NCBI GenBank assembly: GCA_963975885.1
Contig: CAXBIS010000001.1
Span: forward strand, 270,297 to 334,296
Origin: Pseudazoarcus sp963975885
GTDB lineage: Bacteria; Pseudomonadota; Gammaproteobacteria; Burkholderiales; Rhodocyclaceae
Direction: 5' to 3'
DNA length: 64,000 bases
In this document: piece after piece, positions 36,385-44,660 of the stretch
How the letters are laid out: each line of letters starts with the position of its first letter
How positions within the stretch are numbered: position 1 is the first letter of the stretch
Program-made: the position numbers and the translations under genes
Notes under the pieces: generated by a model
Told to the model about the DNA's origin: nothing
Seen by the model: the letters and a program-made list of their open reading frames with translations, nothing else
Databases searched by the model: none

Positions 36385-37595
36385 ATTCACCCGCAGTACA
36401 TGTCTTCACGAGCATCACGTCGAACTACCTGCCCAAGGCCCGTGTGCTCGCGCACTCGGTCAAGCGCTGCAATCCGGACGTGGTCTTCCACCTGATGCTG
36501 AGCGACGACCCGCCGACAGGCTGGTCACTGGAAGACGAGCCCTTCGATGCGCTGATCCGCCTGGAGGATCTGGACATCCCGGATCTGCGCCAATGGGCGT
36601 TCGGTCATACCGTGGTGGAGCTTTGCACGGCGGTGAAGGGCGCCGCGTTCCAGCATATTCTCGATGCGGGCGCCGGGAAGGTCTTCTTTTTCGATCCCGA
36701 CATGGTCGTTTTTTCGCGGCTTGACGAGCTGATCGCGCGACTCGATCACGCGAGCATCCTGCTGACGCCGCACCAGACACACCCCGATCAAACCCTCGAG
36801 GCGATCGCGGACAACGAGATCGCCAGCCTCAAGCATGGCAGTTTCAATCTGGGCTTTCTCGCCGTGCGCGCTTCCGACGAGGGGCGGCGGTTCATCGACT
36901 GGTGGGCCGAGCGCCTGAGGCACTTCTGTCACGACGATCCGCTGAACGGATTGTTCACCGATCAACGCTGGGTGAATCTGGCGCCCTGCTTCTTCGAGGA
37001 CATCGCGATCCTGCGCGATTCCGGATTCAACGTCGCGACCTGGAACCTGTCGACACGACCTGCGAGCGGGTCCCTCGACAACGGGGTCACCGTGGGGGGC
37101 GAGCCGCTGGGTTTCTACCATTTTTCCGGCATGGACAGCGGCGCCCAGGAAGTCATGCTGGGCAAGTATGGCAAGGACGTACCGGTGCTCCAGGAGTTGC
37201 GCGCCTGGTATCTGGAAGAGTGCGAGCGCATGGGGCAGTCGGAACTCGGGCGGCTGCCGGCACGCTATTCGTGTTTCGACGACGGGACACCCATTGCCAA
37301 GGCGCAGCGGGTGCTCTACCGCAACCGCGTCGATCTGCGCCGGGCCTTCCCGGATCCGTTCGCCGTACCGGCGGACGGTGGCTACCTGGGTTGGTATCGT
37401 GCCAATCATGGCGAGAGTGCCGAACTCGCCGGGCAAGTGGTTCTGACGCCCGAGATGCGCTACTCGAAGGCGCTCGAGGGCTTTCTCGACTTCACCGAGC
37501 AACGCCTCGGCGCGACGCGCCGGTTGTCGGGGTGGCGAAAGTCGATCGCGCAGCGGGCGCTTGGAGTCATGCGCGGCGTGGCGCGCCGCGTCTGA
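36381..37595 (+). CDS. GT8-like glycosyltransferase
   Basis: ATG 36381 gives 404 residues. The N-terminal half has VHVFTSITSNYLPKARVLAH and the metal-binding KVFFFDPDMVVFSRLDEL (DPD near residue 112), followed by a GSFNLGFLAVR motif. These are the hallmarks of GT-A retaining enzymes of the GT8 type that occur in O-antigen and exopolysaccharide loci. The C-terminal 120 residues are not recognised. Start confirmed by a 4-bp overlap with the previous stop. Confidence 0.8.
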   Translation: MNSPAVHVFTSITSNYLPKARVLAHSVKRCNPDVVFHLMLSDDPPTGWSLEDEPFDALIRLEDLDIPDLRQWAFGHTVVELCTAVKGAAFQHILDAGAGKVFFFDPDMVVFSRLDELIARLDHASILLTPHQTHPDQTLEAIADNEIASLKHGSFNLGFLAVRASDEGRRFIDWWAERLRHFCHDDPLNGLFTDQRWVNLAPCFFEDIAILRDSGFNVATWNLSTRPASGSLDNGVTVGGEPLGFYHFSGMDSGAQEVMLGKYGKDVPVLQELRAWYLEECERMGQSELGRLPARYSCFDDGTPIAKAQRVLYRNRVDLRRAFPDPFAVPADGGYLGWYRANHGESAELAGQVVLTPEMRYSKALEGFLDFTEQRLGATRRLSGWRKSIAQRALGVMRGVARRV

Positions 37596-37597
37596 GC

Positions 37598-39796
37598 ATG
37601 AGCACCATCGTGTCGTCCGGGCCACTGCTGTGCGTGCGTGCCGAGTGCGTCACGCGGTTCGAGCATGTGCGCAACGATCTGCTGCGCCTGGCCGAAGCGT
37701 GCCCGGTCGCCGGTGCGATCGTGGTCACGCTTCCGGGCGATTTGGGCGAGCACGTAGCGTGCGAAATGCCGGTGGTCGACGGGCGCGTGCTGGAGGTGAT
37801 CCCGGTCGAATCGGGCGCGACCGATGAACACGTCCTGCGAGCGCTCGCGCAACGCCATCCCGGTCGCGATGTGTTGCACATCGACTCCGATGTCCAGCCG
37901 ATGCCGGGCTGGGGCGAGGCACTGATGCATGCCGCATCCTCGGGCGTCGGGGCCGTATCGCCCCTGTCGCCGGGCGTGTCGCCGCTCGACCCGTTTCCCG
38001 CCGCAGCCCCCGGCTGGATGACGCCGGATATGGCCGGCCGCTGGATTGCCGATCTGACGCGCGCGCATGTGTTCGACGTTGCACTGGTGCTGCGAGCGTG
38101 TTGCTGGCTCGACGGACGAGCGCTCGCGGCGCTCGCTTCGGAGGCGGAAGCTGCGCTCGCGCGCGGCCCGGTCGAACGTTTGCGCGATGCCGGTTGGGCA
38201 ACGGTGGCGTGCGACTGGGCCTATGCCGAGGTTCCGCCGGAACGGAGAGCGCGCGCTTGCTGGCAGGGTGACGCCGGTCTGGCGGCCCTGGCGGCGATCC
38301 ATCCTCCGCTTGGACGCATGCGTCATGCCTTCGGCGAGATCTTTGCGCGAGGCCCCGGGGGCGTTCCGGAGGCGCATCCCGTCCTGCGGCCGGTGCAGCT
38401 TCACGTCACCCATAGCTGGGGAGGGGGGCTGGGGCGGTGGATCCGCGACATCTGCCTCGCCGACGAAGTGCGTCACAACCTCGTGTTGCGCTCGATCGGC
38501 ACCTGGGGGGCCTTCGGTCAGCGCCTCGCCCTGTACGAAGGGCCGGAGATGTCCGTGCCCTTGCGCGAATGGCAGCTCGACGAGCCCATCCGGTCGGTGG
38601 CGACAGCGCATCACCAGTATCGCAGCATCCTCGACGAGATCGTGGAGTCCTTCGGCGTCGATGTCGTCATCGTCTCGTCCGTCATCGGTCATGCGCTCGA
38701 TGCGCTCGATACCGACCTGCCCACGGTGGTCGCCTGGCACGACTATTTTCCCTATTGCCCGGCGCTGGTCATTCGTTTCGACGAGGTGTGCGAGCGTTGC
38801 GACCGCGGTCGTCTGCGGGCATGCTTCGCCGAAAATCCGCTCAACCGCTTCTTCGACCGTGCGGACGAGCCCGCATGGCCGGCGGTGCGCAAGCGCTACG
38901 CCGAACTCATGCAGTCGCCGCGCATCGTTGCGGTGGCGCCGAGCGCGTCGGTGATCCGGCATCTGCGCACGCTGGAGCCGGCGCTCAAGAACGTGCCTGC
39001 GCGGATCGTCGAGAACGGTCTCGATCTCGTCGCCGAACCCGTTCCCTTCGAGGCCGAAGGCCGATTGCGGCTGGTGATCCTGGGAAGTCTCGCGGCGCAC
39101 AAGGGACGTGCGATCCTTGAACAGGCCTTGCCTGCGCTGCTAGAGCGGGCTGAACTTCACGTGCTCGGATGCGGTGAAGAGGGCGATTTTCTCGAGGGGC
39201 GCGAGGGTGTGCGGCTGCGACGTCATTACCAGCCCGAGGAACTGCCCGGGCTGATCGCCGAAATCCGGCCCCATTGCGGATTGTTGCTGTCGATCGTGCC
39301 TGAAACCTTCAGCTATACCCTGAGCGAGCTGTGGGGCTTCGGCGTGCCGGTGATCGCCACGCGGCTGGGCAGCTTTGCGGATCGGGTCCGCGACGGGGAG
39401 AATGGCTGGCTGATCGACCCAACCGCCGGCGCGCTGGTCGACGCGGTGCATTCCCTCGATTCCGGGCGCACACTGCTCGATCACGCGGCTGCGGCCATCC
39501 GTGCCGGACAGCCGCAGCAAAGTTGTGCGTCGATGGTCGAGGCCTACCATGCCCTCGTCCCCTTGCCGCCGACGAGCGGTCGCGTCGGCGTGCTCGTGCG
39601 CCACCGTACCGACTCGGAGCGCCACGGTGCGTTACACATAAATACCCAGTTGCCGTTTCGGCTCGTGATCGACGATTTTCTGTCGTATACCGGAGGCAAA
39701 GTACGCAACAGCCCGCGTATGGGCCGCGTTTCCCGGCGCGTTATGATTGCGCTGCTCGGCGGCCTCCGCTACGTTGGCAGGCTGCGCCGTCGTTAA
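37598..39796 (+). CDS. Two-domain glycosyltransferase (degenerate GT-A plus GT4)
   Basis: ATG 37598 gives 732 residues; the open frame extends further upstream only through the GT8-like gene. Residues about 1-260 look like a reduced GT-A domain with VLHIDSDVQPMPGWGEAL (DSD near 91). Residues about 265-700 form a GT-B/GT4 domain with THSWGGGLGRWIRDI, VVAWHDYFPYCPALV, a CxRC-type zinc-like segment (VCERCDRGRLRACF) and SIVPETFSYTLSELWGFGVPV. The protein may carry out two transfers. Substrates cannot be inferred. Confidence 0.8.
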   Translation: MSTIVSSGPLLCVRAECVTRFEHVRNDLLRLAEACPVAGAIVVTLPGDLGEHVACEMPVVDGRVLEVIPVESGATDEHVLRALAQRHPGRDVLHIDSDVQPMPGWGEALMHAASSGVGAVSPLSPGVSPLDPFPAAAPGWMTPDMAGRWIADLTRAHVFDVALVLRACCWLDGRALAALASEAEAALARGPVERLRDAGWATVACDWAYAEVPPERRARACWQGDAGLAALAAIHPPLGRMRHAFGEIFARGPGGVPEAHPVLRPVQLHVTHSWGGGLGRWIRDICLADEVRHNLVLRSIGTWGAFGQRLALYEGPEMSVPLREWQLDEPIRSVATAHHQYRSILDEIVESFGVDVVIVSSVIGHALDALDTDLPTVVAWHDYFPYCPALVIRFDEVCERCDRGRLRACFAENPLNRFFDRADEPAWPAVRKRYAELMQSPRIVAVAPSASVIRHLRTLEPALKNVPARIVENGLDLVAEPVPFEAEGRLRLVILGSLAAHKGRAILEQALPALLERAELHVLGCGEEGDFLEGREGVRLRRHYQPEELPGLIAEIRPHCGLLLSIVPETFSYTLSELWGFGVPVIATRLGSFADRVRDGENGWLIDPTAGALVDAVHSLDSGRTLLDHAAAAIRAGQPQQSCASMVEAYHALVPLPPTSGRVGVLVRHRTDSERHGALHINTQLPFRLVIDDFLSYTGGKVRNSPRMGRVSRRVMIALLGGLRYVGRLRRR

Positions 39797-39847
39797 TACG
39801 ATACCGGCACTGCGGTTTCATCGCAGGGCCTCAACCCCGAGGTGAGG

Positions 39848-42361
39848 ATGAATCGGATGATCAGTGCCCTACCGTCACGCGTGCTCGTGCTGAGCGCGTT
39901 CCTCCTGGCGCTCGCTCCCGTGGTCAACGCGCAACTGGTCCAGCGGGTCGAGCCGGAACTCATGCCGTTGCCGGCAGCTTCCGACCCGCCGGTGCGCAAG
40001 GAGCAGGCCTTTTCATGGCGTCCGGTCGGCATCGTCCTCGAAATGCCGGAAGCGCACAGTGTGAAACCGCAGTCGCGGCAGGACTTCGGTCCTCGCCAGA
40101 TCGGCTACCAGCGTCCGGTCGAGGCGCTGGCAACGCCCGAGCGACTGGCATCGGAGAGCGTGTGGTATCCGACTGCGGCGGGTGGCAGGGCCTTCTCTTT
40201 CGAGATCACGTCGCCGGTCGCCCAGGCCCTGCGACTCGGGCTGCACGTACAGGCGATGCCGGACATGGCCAGACTGCGTTTCTCGGCATCGGACGGCGTC
40301 GTGCACGAGGTCTCCGGCGCCGAGGTCAATGCGCTGCTGCAGCTCAACCGTGACGCGGGCGAGCGCGGCGAGACTGCAGAAATCTACTGGTCTCCGATTC
40401 TGTTCGGCGAGACAGCGATTGTCGAAATCGAACTGCCTGACAAGGTCGACCCGTCCTCGCTGCGCGTCAGTCTGCCCTACGTATCCCACCTGTTCGATTC
40501 GCCGCTGAGTGAGCAGGCAATCGGCACCGAGGCTTCCGGTGCCTGCAATGTCGACGTGCGTTGTCATCCCGACTGGGATCTGATCAGCCGTGCCACGGCG
40601 AGGATTTTGTACACAAAGCCCGATGGCACCTTCCAGTGTTCGGGTACTTTGCTGGCCGATGCCGACACCGAAAGTTCCATACCGTATTTTCTTTCGGCCG
40701 ACCACTGCATCGGGTCGCAGACGGTGGCGTCCTCGTTGCAGACGTTCTGGTTCTATCGCTCCACCTTATGTGACAGCGGCGAAGCCGGCGAGGTACAGAC
40801 GCGCAGCGGCGGTGCGGCGCTGCTGTATTCGTCGTCGAAGACCGACGCCAGCTTCATGCGATTGAACCAGGCGCCGCCCGCCGGCGTGGCCTTCGTCGGT
40901 TGGGAGACCGACGTGCCGGGGATCGGTATGTCGCTTGCCGGCGTGCATCATCCCAACGGTGACCTGCAGAAGATCAGTTTCGGTTCCCTGCAGGGGCATT
41001 TCACGTGTTCGCCACTGACACAGAACAGTTTCACGTGTGCCGGCAGCGACGCGGTATCGGCGGACCACTTTTCCATCGGCTGGGACCAGGGCGTGACCGA
41101 GCCCGGGAGCAGCGGGTCCGGCGCCTATCGTGATGGGGGCTATCTCATTGGCACCTTGCATGGCAGCAACACGAGCTGCTCGGAATCCGGTGGGCAGTCG
41201 TTCTACGGCCGCTTCGATGTCTCTTACGATGACGCGTTGCATCTTTGGCTCAGTGTGGTCGATGGTGAGGACAAGACCCTTGTAGTCTCGCGCGCGGGTA
41301 CCGGCACGGGCTCGGTGGCGAGCAGTCCCGCGGGTATCGCCTGCGGCAGCGATTGCAGCGAGACCTTCGCCTACGCGGCGGATGTTTCGCTGACGGCTTC
41401 ACCCGCGCCCGGATCCGTGTTTTCGGGGTGGAGCGGCGCGTGTACCGGGGCGAGTGAATGTCGGTTGTCGATGGTCGTCGACCGAAGCGTGACGGCGACC
41501 TTTACGCAGGTCGAACAGAGCGCGCTGCGCAACGGCACCACTGTCGGCGGGTTGGCGGGTTCGGCAGGGTCGGAGCGCTACTTCTACTTCGACGTGCCCA
41601 ACGACTCGCAGGATCTACGCATTGAGCTGTCGGGTGGAAGCGGAGACGCCGATCTTTACGTGCGCTACGACGCGACCGTGTCCACGTCGAACTACGATTG
41701 CAGGTCGCTCTCGGCGGGCAATACGGAGTCCTGCGGGCTGCTCGAACCGCCGACGGGCCGATACTTCATCCTGCTGAAGGGCTTTTCAGCGTTCTCCGGT
41801 GCCGGCCTGACGGCTTCCTACGAACCACGGACGCTGCAGGCCGCGAGCTTGCCGTCGGGGAGCCGGGTCCAGCAGCTCGGCGGGATTTCCGCCAGCAACG
41901 GAACGCAATTGTGTGCGATGGTGCTGATCAACGGCGAATACATGTTCTCGTGCGATCCGACCGGGCAGTACGTGCTCGACTATCCGCTCGACCAGAACGG
42001 CCGCGCGACAATGTTCGTCTTCGTCGACGGATTTGCGCCGGTGCGCAAGACGCTCACCCCTCAGAGCCCCACCCTGGCGCACGATGTCGTGGTTGGACGG
42101 GCCTTCGACGTGGCTGCGCCTATCGTGGAGCTGGCGTCGGTCGAGCCGGTTTCCGAAACCGAGGCCGCGATTTCCGGCCGTGTGACCAATTCGGGCGGGG
42201 AACCCCTGTGCGCGATGGTCCTTGCCAGCGGGGAGTACATGTTCTCCTGCGCAGGCAACGGCGAATTCGCCCTGACGGTACCGCGTGAGGCGGATGGCAG
42301 CGTCACGCTGTTCGCCTTCGTCGACAGCATGGCACCCAACCGCATCGTACTCAATCCCTGA
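39848..42361 (+). CDS. Secreted lysyl-endopeptidase-like serine protease with C-terminal repeats
   Basis: ATG 39848 after GAGGTGAGG gives 837 residues; a GTG at 39842 is also possible. After the signal peptide and a propeptide comes a trypsin-fold protease of the Achromobacter protease I type. His286 lies in LSADHCIG, Asp333 in KTDASFMRL and Ser422 in PGSSGSG. Then follow a bacterial repeat (about 480-555, GACTGASECRLSMVVDR), a pre-peptidase C-terminal domain (about 560-655) and two copies of an LCAMVL-x5-YMFSC module (about 690 and 790). It is probably a type II secretion substrate although it sits in a glycan locus. Its 3' end overlaps the convergent gene by 11 bp. Confidence 0.9.
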   Translation: MNRMISALPSRVLVLSAFLLALAPVVNAQLVQRVEPELMPLPAASDPPVRKEQAFSWRPVGIVLEMPEAHSVKPQSRQDFGPRQIGYQRPVEALATPERLASESVWYPTAAGGRAFSFEITSPVAQALRLGLHVQAMPDMARLRFSASDGVVHEVSGAEVNALLQLNRDAGERGETAEIYWSPILFGETAIVEIELPDKVDPSSLRVSLPYVSHLFDSPLSEQAIGTEASGACNVDVRCHPDWDLISRATARILYTKPDGTFQCSGTLLADADTESSIPYFLSADHCIGSQTVASSLQTFWFYRSTLCDSGEAGEVQTRSGGAALLYSSSKTDASFMRLNQAPPAGVAFVGWETDVPGIGMSLAGVHHPNGDLQKISFGSLQGHFTCSPLTQNSFTCAGSDAVSADHFSIGWDQGVTEPGSSGSGAYRDGGYLIGTLHGSNTSCSESGGQSFYGRFDVSYDDALHLWLSVVDGEDKTLVVSRAGTGTGSVASSPAGIACGSDCSETFAYAADVSLTASPAPGSVFSGWSGACTGASECRLSMVVDRSVTATFTQVEQSALRNGTTVGGLAGSAGSERYFYFDVPNDSQDLRIELSGGSGDADLYVRYDATVSTSNYDCRSLSAGNTESCGLLEPPTGRYFILLKGFSAFSGAGLTASYEPRTLQAASLPSGSRVQQLGGISASNGTQLCAMVLINGEYMFSCDPTGQYVLDYPLDQNGRATMFVFVDGFAPVRKTLTPQSPTLAHDVVVGRAFDVAAPIVELASVEPVSETEAAISGRVTNSGGEPLCAMVLASGEYMFSCAGNGEFALTVPREADGSVTLFAFVDSMAPNRIVLNP

Positions 42362-44660
42362 ATTCGCGGGCGCGCAGGCTGGCCAGCGCATCGGCCAGCC
42401 TGCGCGCCACGTCCGCCCAGTCGCCCGCGGCGTGTTGGCGGAACAGACGCAGGGATGGATACCACGGGCTGTCCTCGCGCTCGAGCAGCCAGCGGAAATC
42501 GGGCACCGCGGGCAGAAGCACCCAGGTCGGCACGCCCAGCGCGCCGGCTGCATGGGCGACCGAGGTGTCTACCGTGATGACGAGATCGAGTTCGCTCATC
42601 AGCGCAGCCGTGTCGGCGTAATCCGCGATGCCGTCGGTCCAGTCATGCAATTGCATCGGCACCTCGCCGATCCGTTCGCGGCCCGCGCCCAGTTGCAGAC
42701 AGATCCAGTCGATGTCTTCCCGCGCACCCAGCGGAGCGAGTTGTTCCGGCGGGCAAGAGCGGTTGCGGTCGTTGTGATGGGTCGGGTTGCCCGCCCAGCA
42801 CAGCCCGATCTTGAGCCGATCCGCGCCCAGCGCGGCCAGGCGCTCGCGCCACACTCGGCTTTTCTCGGGATCGGCCGACAGATAGCGTTCGGCCGATGGA
42901 ATGGCGTCGACCGAATGCGTTCCGCACAGTCGGGGCAGGCTCATCAGGAAGCAAGCGTAGTCGTGGGCCTCGATCGGGTCGCCGGGCGTCAGCACATCGG
43001 AGATGCCCGGTGCGGTGGCGAGCAACGAGGCCGTCTCGCGCTTCGGTACATACAGATTCACCTCGGCGCCGCGGCTCGCAAGCGAACGCGCATAGCGGAT
43101 GAACTGGATGGTGTCGCCGATGCCTTGTTCGCCGAGCAGAAGCAGGCGTTTTCCCGACAGGTCGTCCTGATCGCCGCGCCACGGCGCAGGCGCTCGCGCC
43201 ATGGGTGGGAGGCGGTAATGCGACGCGTACTCCGGACAGCGGGCCCGGTGTTCATAGTCGGACCACCCGTTGCGGTAATCGCCCAGCGTCAGTAGCAACA
43301 GGGCCCGGCTGAATCGTGTCTGAGGCAGATTGGGTGACAGGGCCAGGGCCTTGTCGAATGCTTCGCGTGCGACCCCGAAGCGTCCCATCCGATGGCTGTC
43401 GAGGGCGATGTTGCTCCACGCGGGAGCGTAGCCCGGGTGAACGTCGAGCGCGGCCTGATACGCGCGGACGGCCTCATCCAGGCGGTCCTGGGCCCGCAGG
43501 CACAGGCCCAGGTTGTTGTGCATGTCGGCGACATCGCTGCGCTCGCGCAGGGCCGCGCGAATCCTTGCCTCTCCCTGCGCCGGCTGCCCCTTTTGCATGT
43601 CGAGTACGCCCAGATAGTGCGATACGAGCGGGTCGTCCTGCATGGCGAGGGCCGCCTCGTAGGCTGCACGAGCCTCGTCGAGTCGCCCGGTCTGATGGTG
43701 GGAGAAGGCCTGTTGCACCAGCGCATCGAATGCGGTGGTGCTGCGCGCAGTGGGCTCTCCGGTGCCAGCACCTTCCGCGCCGCAGCAGTGCTTGAAGCGC
43801 TTTCCGCTTCCGCAGGGGCAGGCGGCATTGCGCGAGACGCGTTCCGTGCCTGTGGGCTTCGACGTTTCGGGCGAGAGCTGATCGAGCAGGGCGCGGCTTT
43901 CGCTGTCACCGGGGTAGGCGGCGAGCCGGCTCTGCAGCACGGCGCGCGCGCCGGACGGGCGTTTGAGGTCGATCAGATTTCGCGCGAGCTGGCGCAATTG
44001 GAGAGAGCCCAGACTGGCGCGTGGCAATGCGCCGACGAATGCCGGAAGCTCTTCGTCCGACAGGAACTTCCACATGTTGAACAGGCCGTGGAACCCGAAG
44101 GGTGCGGTCGTCGGGCGAGTGGTCTCGAAGGAGAAGCGGTCGGCCAGATCGCCGGGGGCGAAGCGGATGCCATGACGCGATTCGAGCATCGGGCGGAAGC
44201 GACGGCAGATCATGTCGTCTTCCGGTTCGAAGGCGTTGATCTCCGGATCCTGCAGCGCTTCGAGCAGGCGGCGCGAGCGCAGCGAAAAGCCGCCGTTGCC
44301 GACATCGTGCCCGTCGCGGTGAAAACCCCAGCGGGCACCGATGTAGTCGTAACCCAGGAACTCGTCGGTCCAGGCATCCGGATTGACGATGTAGCCGTCC
44401 CACTGGACCAGCAGCACATGTTCGCTGCGCAGGTGTTCGAGCAAGTCCTTGATGACGAATCGCGAATAGGCTTCGCGCGACTCCAGTGGGGCGATCGGGA
44501 TGTGGCGGATGCCGGAGACGGCTGGTGCGCGATCGGAAACGAATATCGCGTCGGCGAAGTCGGCCTGCGCCAGACAGAGCGCAACGGCACGTTCGGCGAG
44601 TGCATGGGTGAAGGTATCGACGATGCACAGCGTCGTGGTGGTCAGGGCCGCTCTCGTCAT
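42351..44660 (-). CDS. DUF5672 / SEC-C / TPR / GT-B fusion glycosyltransferase
   Basis: The start at 44660 overlaps the upstream stop by 4 bp and gives 769 residues. Residues 1-190 match DUF5672 (VQWDGYIVNPDAW, DYIGARWGFH, GNGGFSLRSRRLLEAL). A SEC-C zinc motif, RNAACPCGSGKRFKHCCG, lies at about 278-295. TPRs (about 305-440, including DMHNNLGLCLRAQDRLDEAV) lead to a heptosyltransferase/SPINDLY-like GT-B half with LLLLGEQGIGDTIQFIRYA and a DLVITVDTSVAHAAGALG donor site. A zinc SEC-C inside a glycosyltransferase is unusual and recurs at 47964. Confidence 0.82.
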   Translation of the reverse strand: MTRAALTTTTLCIVDTFTHALAERAVALCLAQADFADAIFVSDRAPAVSGIRHIPIAPLESREAYSRFVIKDLLEHLRSEHVLLVQWDGYIVNPDAWTDEFLGYDYIGARWGFHRDGHDVGNGGFSLRSRRLLEALQDPEINAFEPEDDMICRRFRPMLESRHGIRFAPGDLADRFSFETTRPTTAPFGFHGLFNMWKFLSDEELPAFVGALPRASLGSLQLRQLARNLIDLKRPSGARAVLQSRLAAYPGDSESRALLDQLSPETSKPTGTERVSRNAACPCGSGKRFKHCCGAEGAGTGEPTARSTTAFDALVQQAFSHHQTGRLDEARAAYEAALAMQDDPLVSHYLGVLDMQKGQPAQGEARIRAALRERSDVADMHNNLGLCLRAQDRLDEAVRAYQAALDVHPGYAPAWSNIALDSHRMGRFGVAREAFDKALALSPNLPQTRFSRALLLLTLGDYRNGWSDYEHRARCPEYASHYRLPPMARAPAPWRGDQDDLSGKRLLLLGEQGIGDTIQFIRYARSLASRGAEVNLYVPKRETASLLATAPGISDVLTPGDPIEAHDYACFLMSLPRLCGTHSVDAIPSAERYLSADPEKSRVWRERLAALGADRLKIGLCWAGNPTHHNDRNRSCPPEQLAPLGAREDIDWICLQLGAGRERIGEVPMQLHDWTDGIADYADTAALMSELDLVITVDTSVAHAAGALGVPTWVLLPAVPDFRWLLEREDSPWYPSLRLFRQHAAGDWADVARRLADALASLRAREFRD

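Noticed and set aside
36902..37597. Upstream extension of the gene at 37598
   Set aside because: It is an out-of-frame reading of the GT8-like gene; the domain content begins at 37598.
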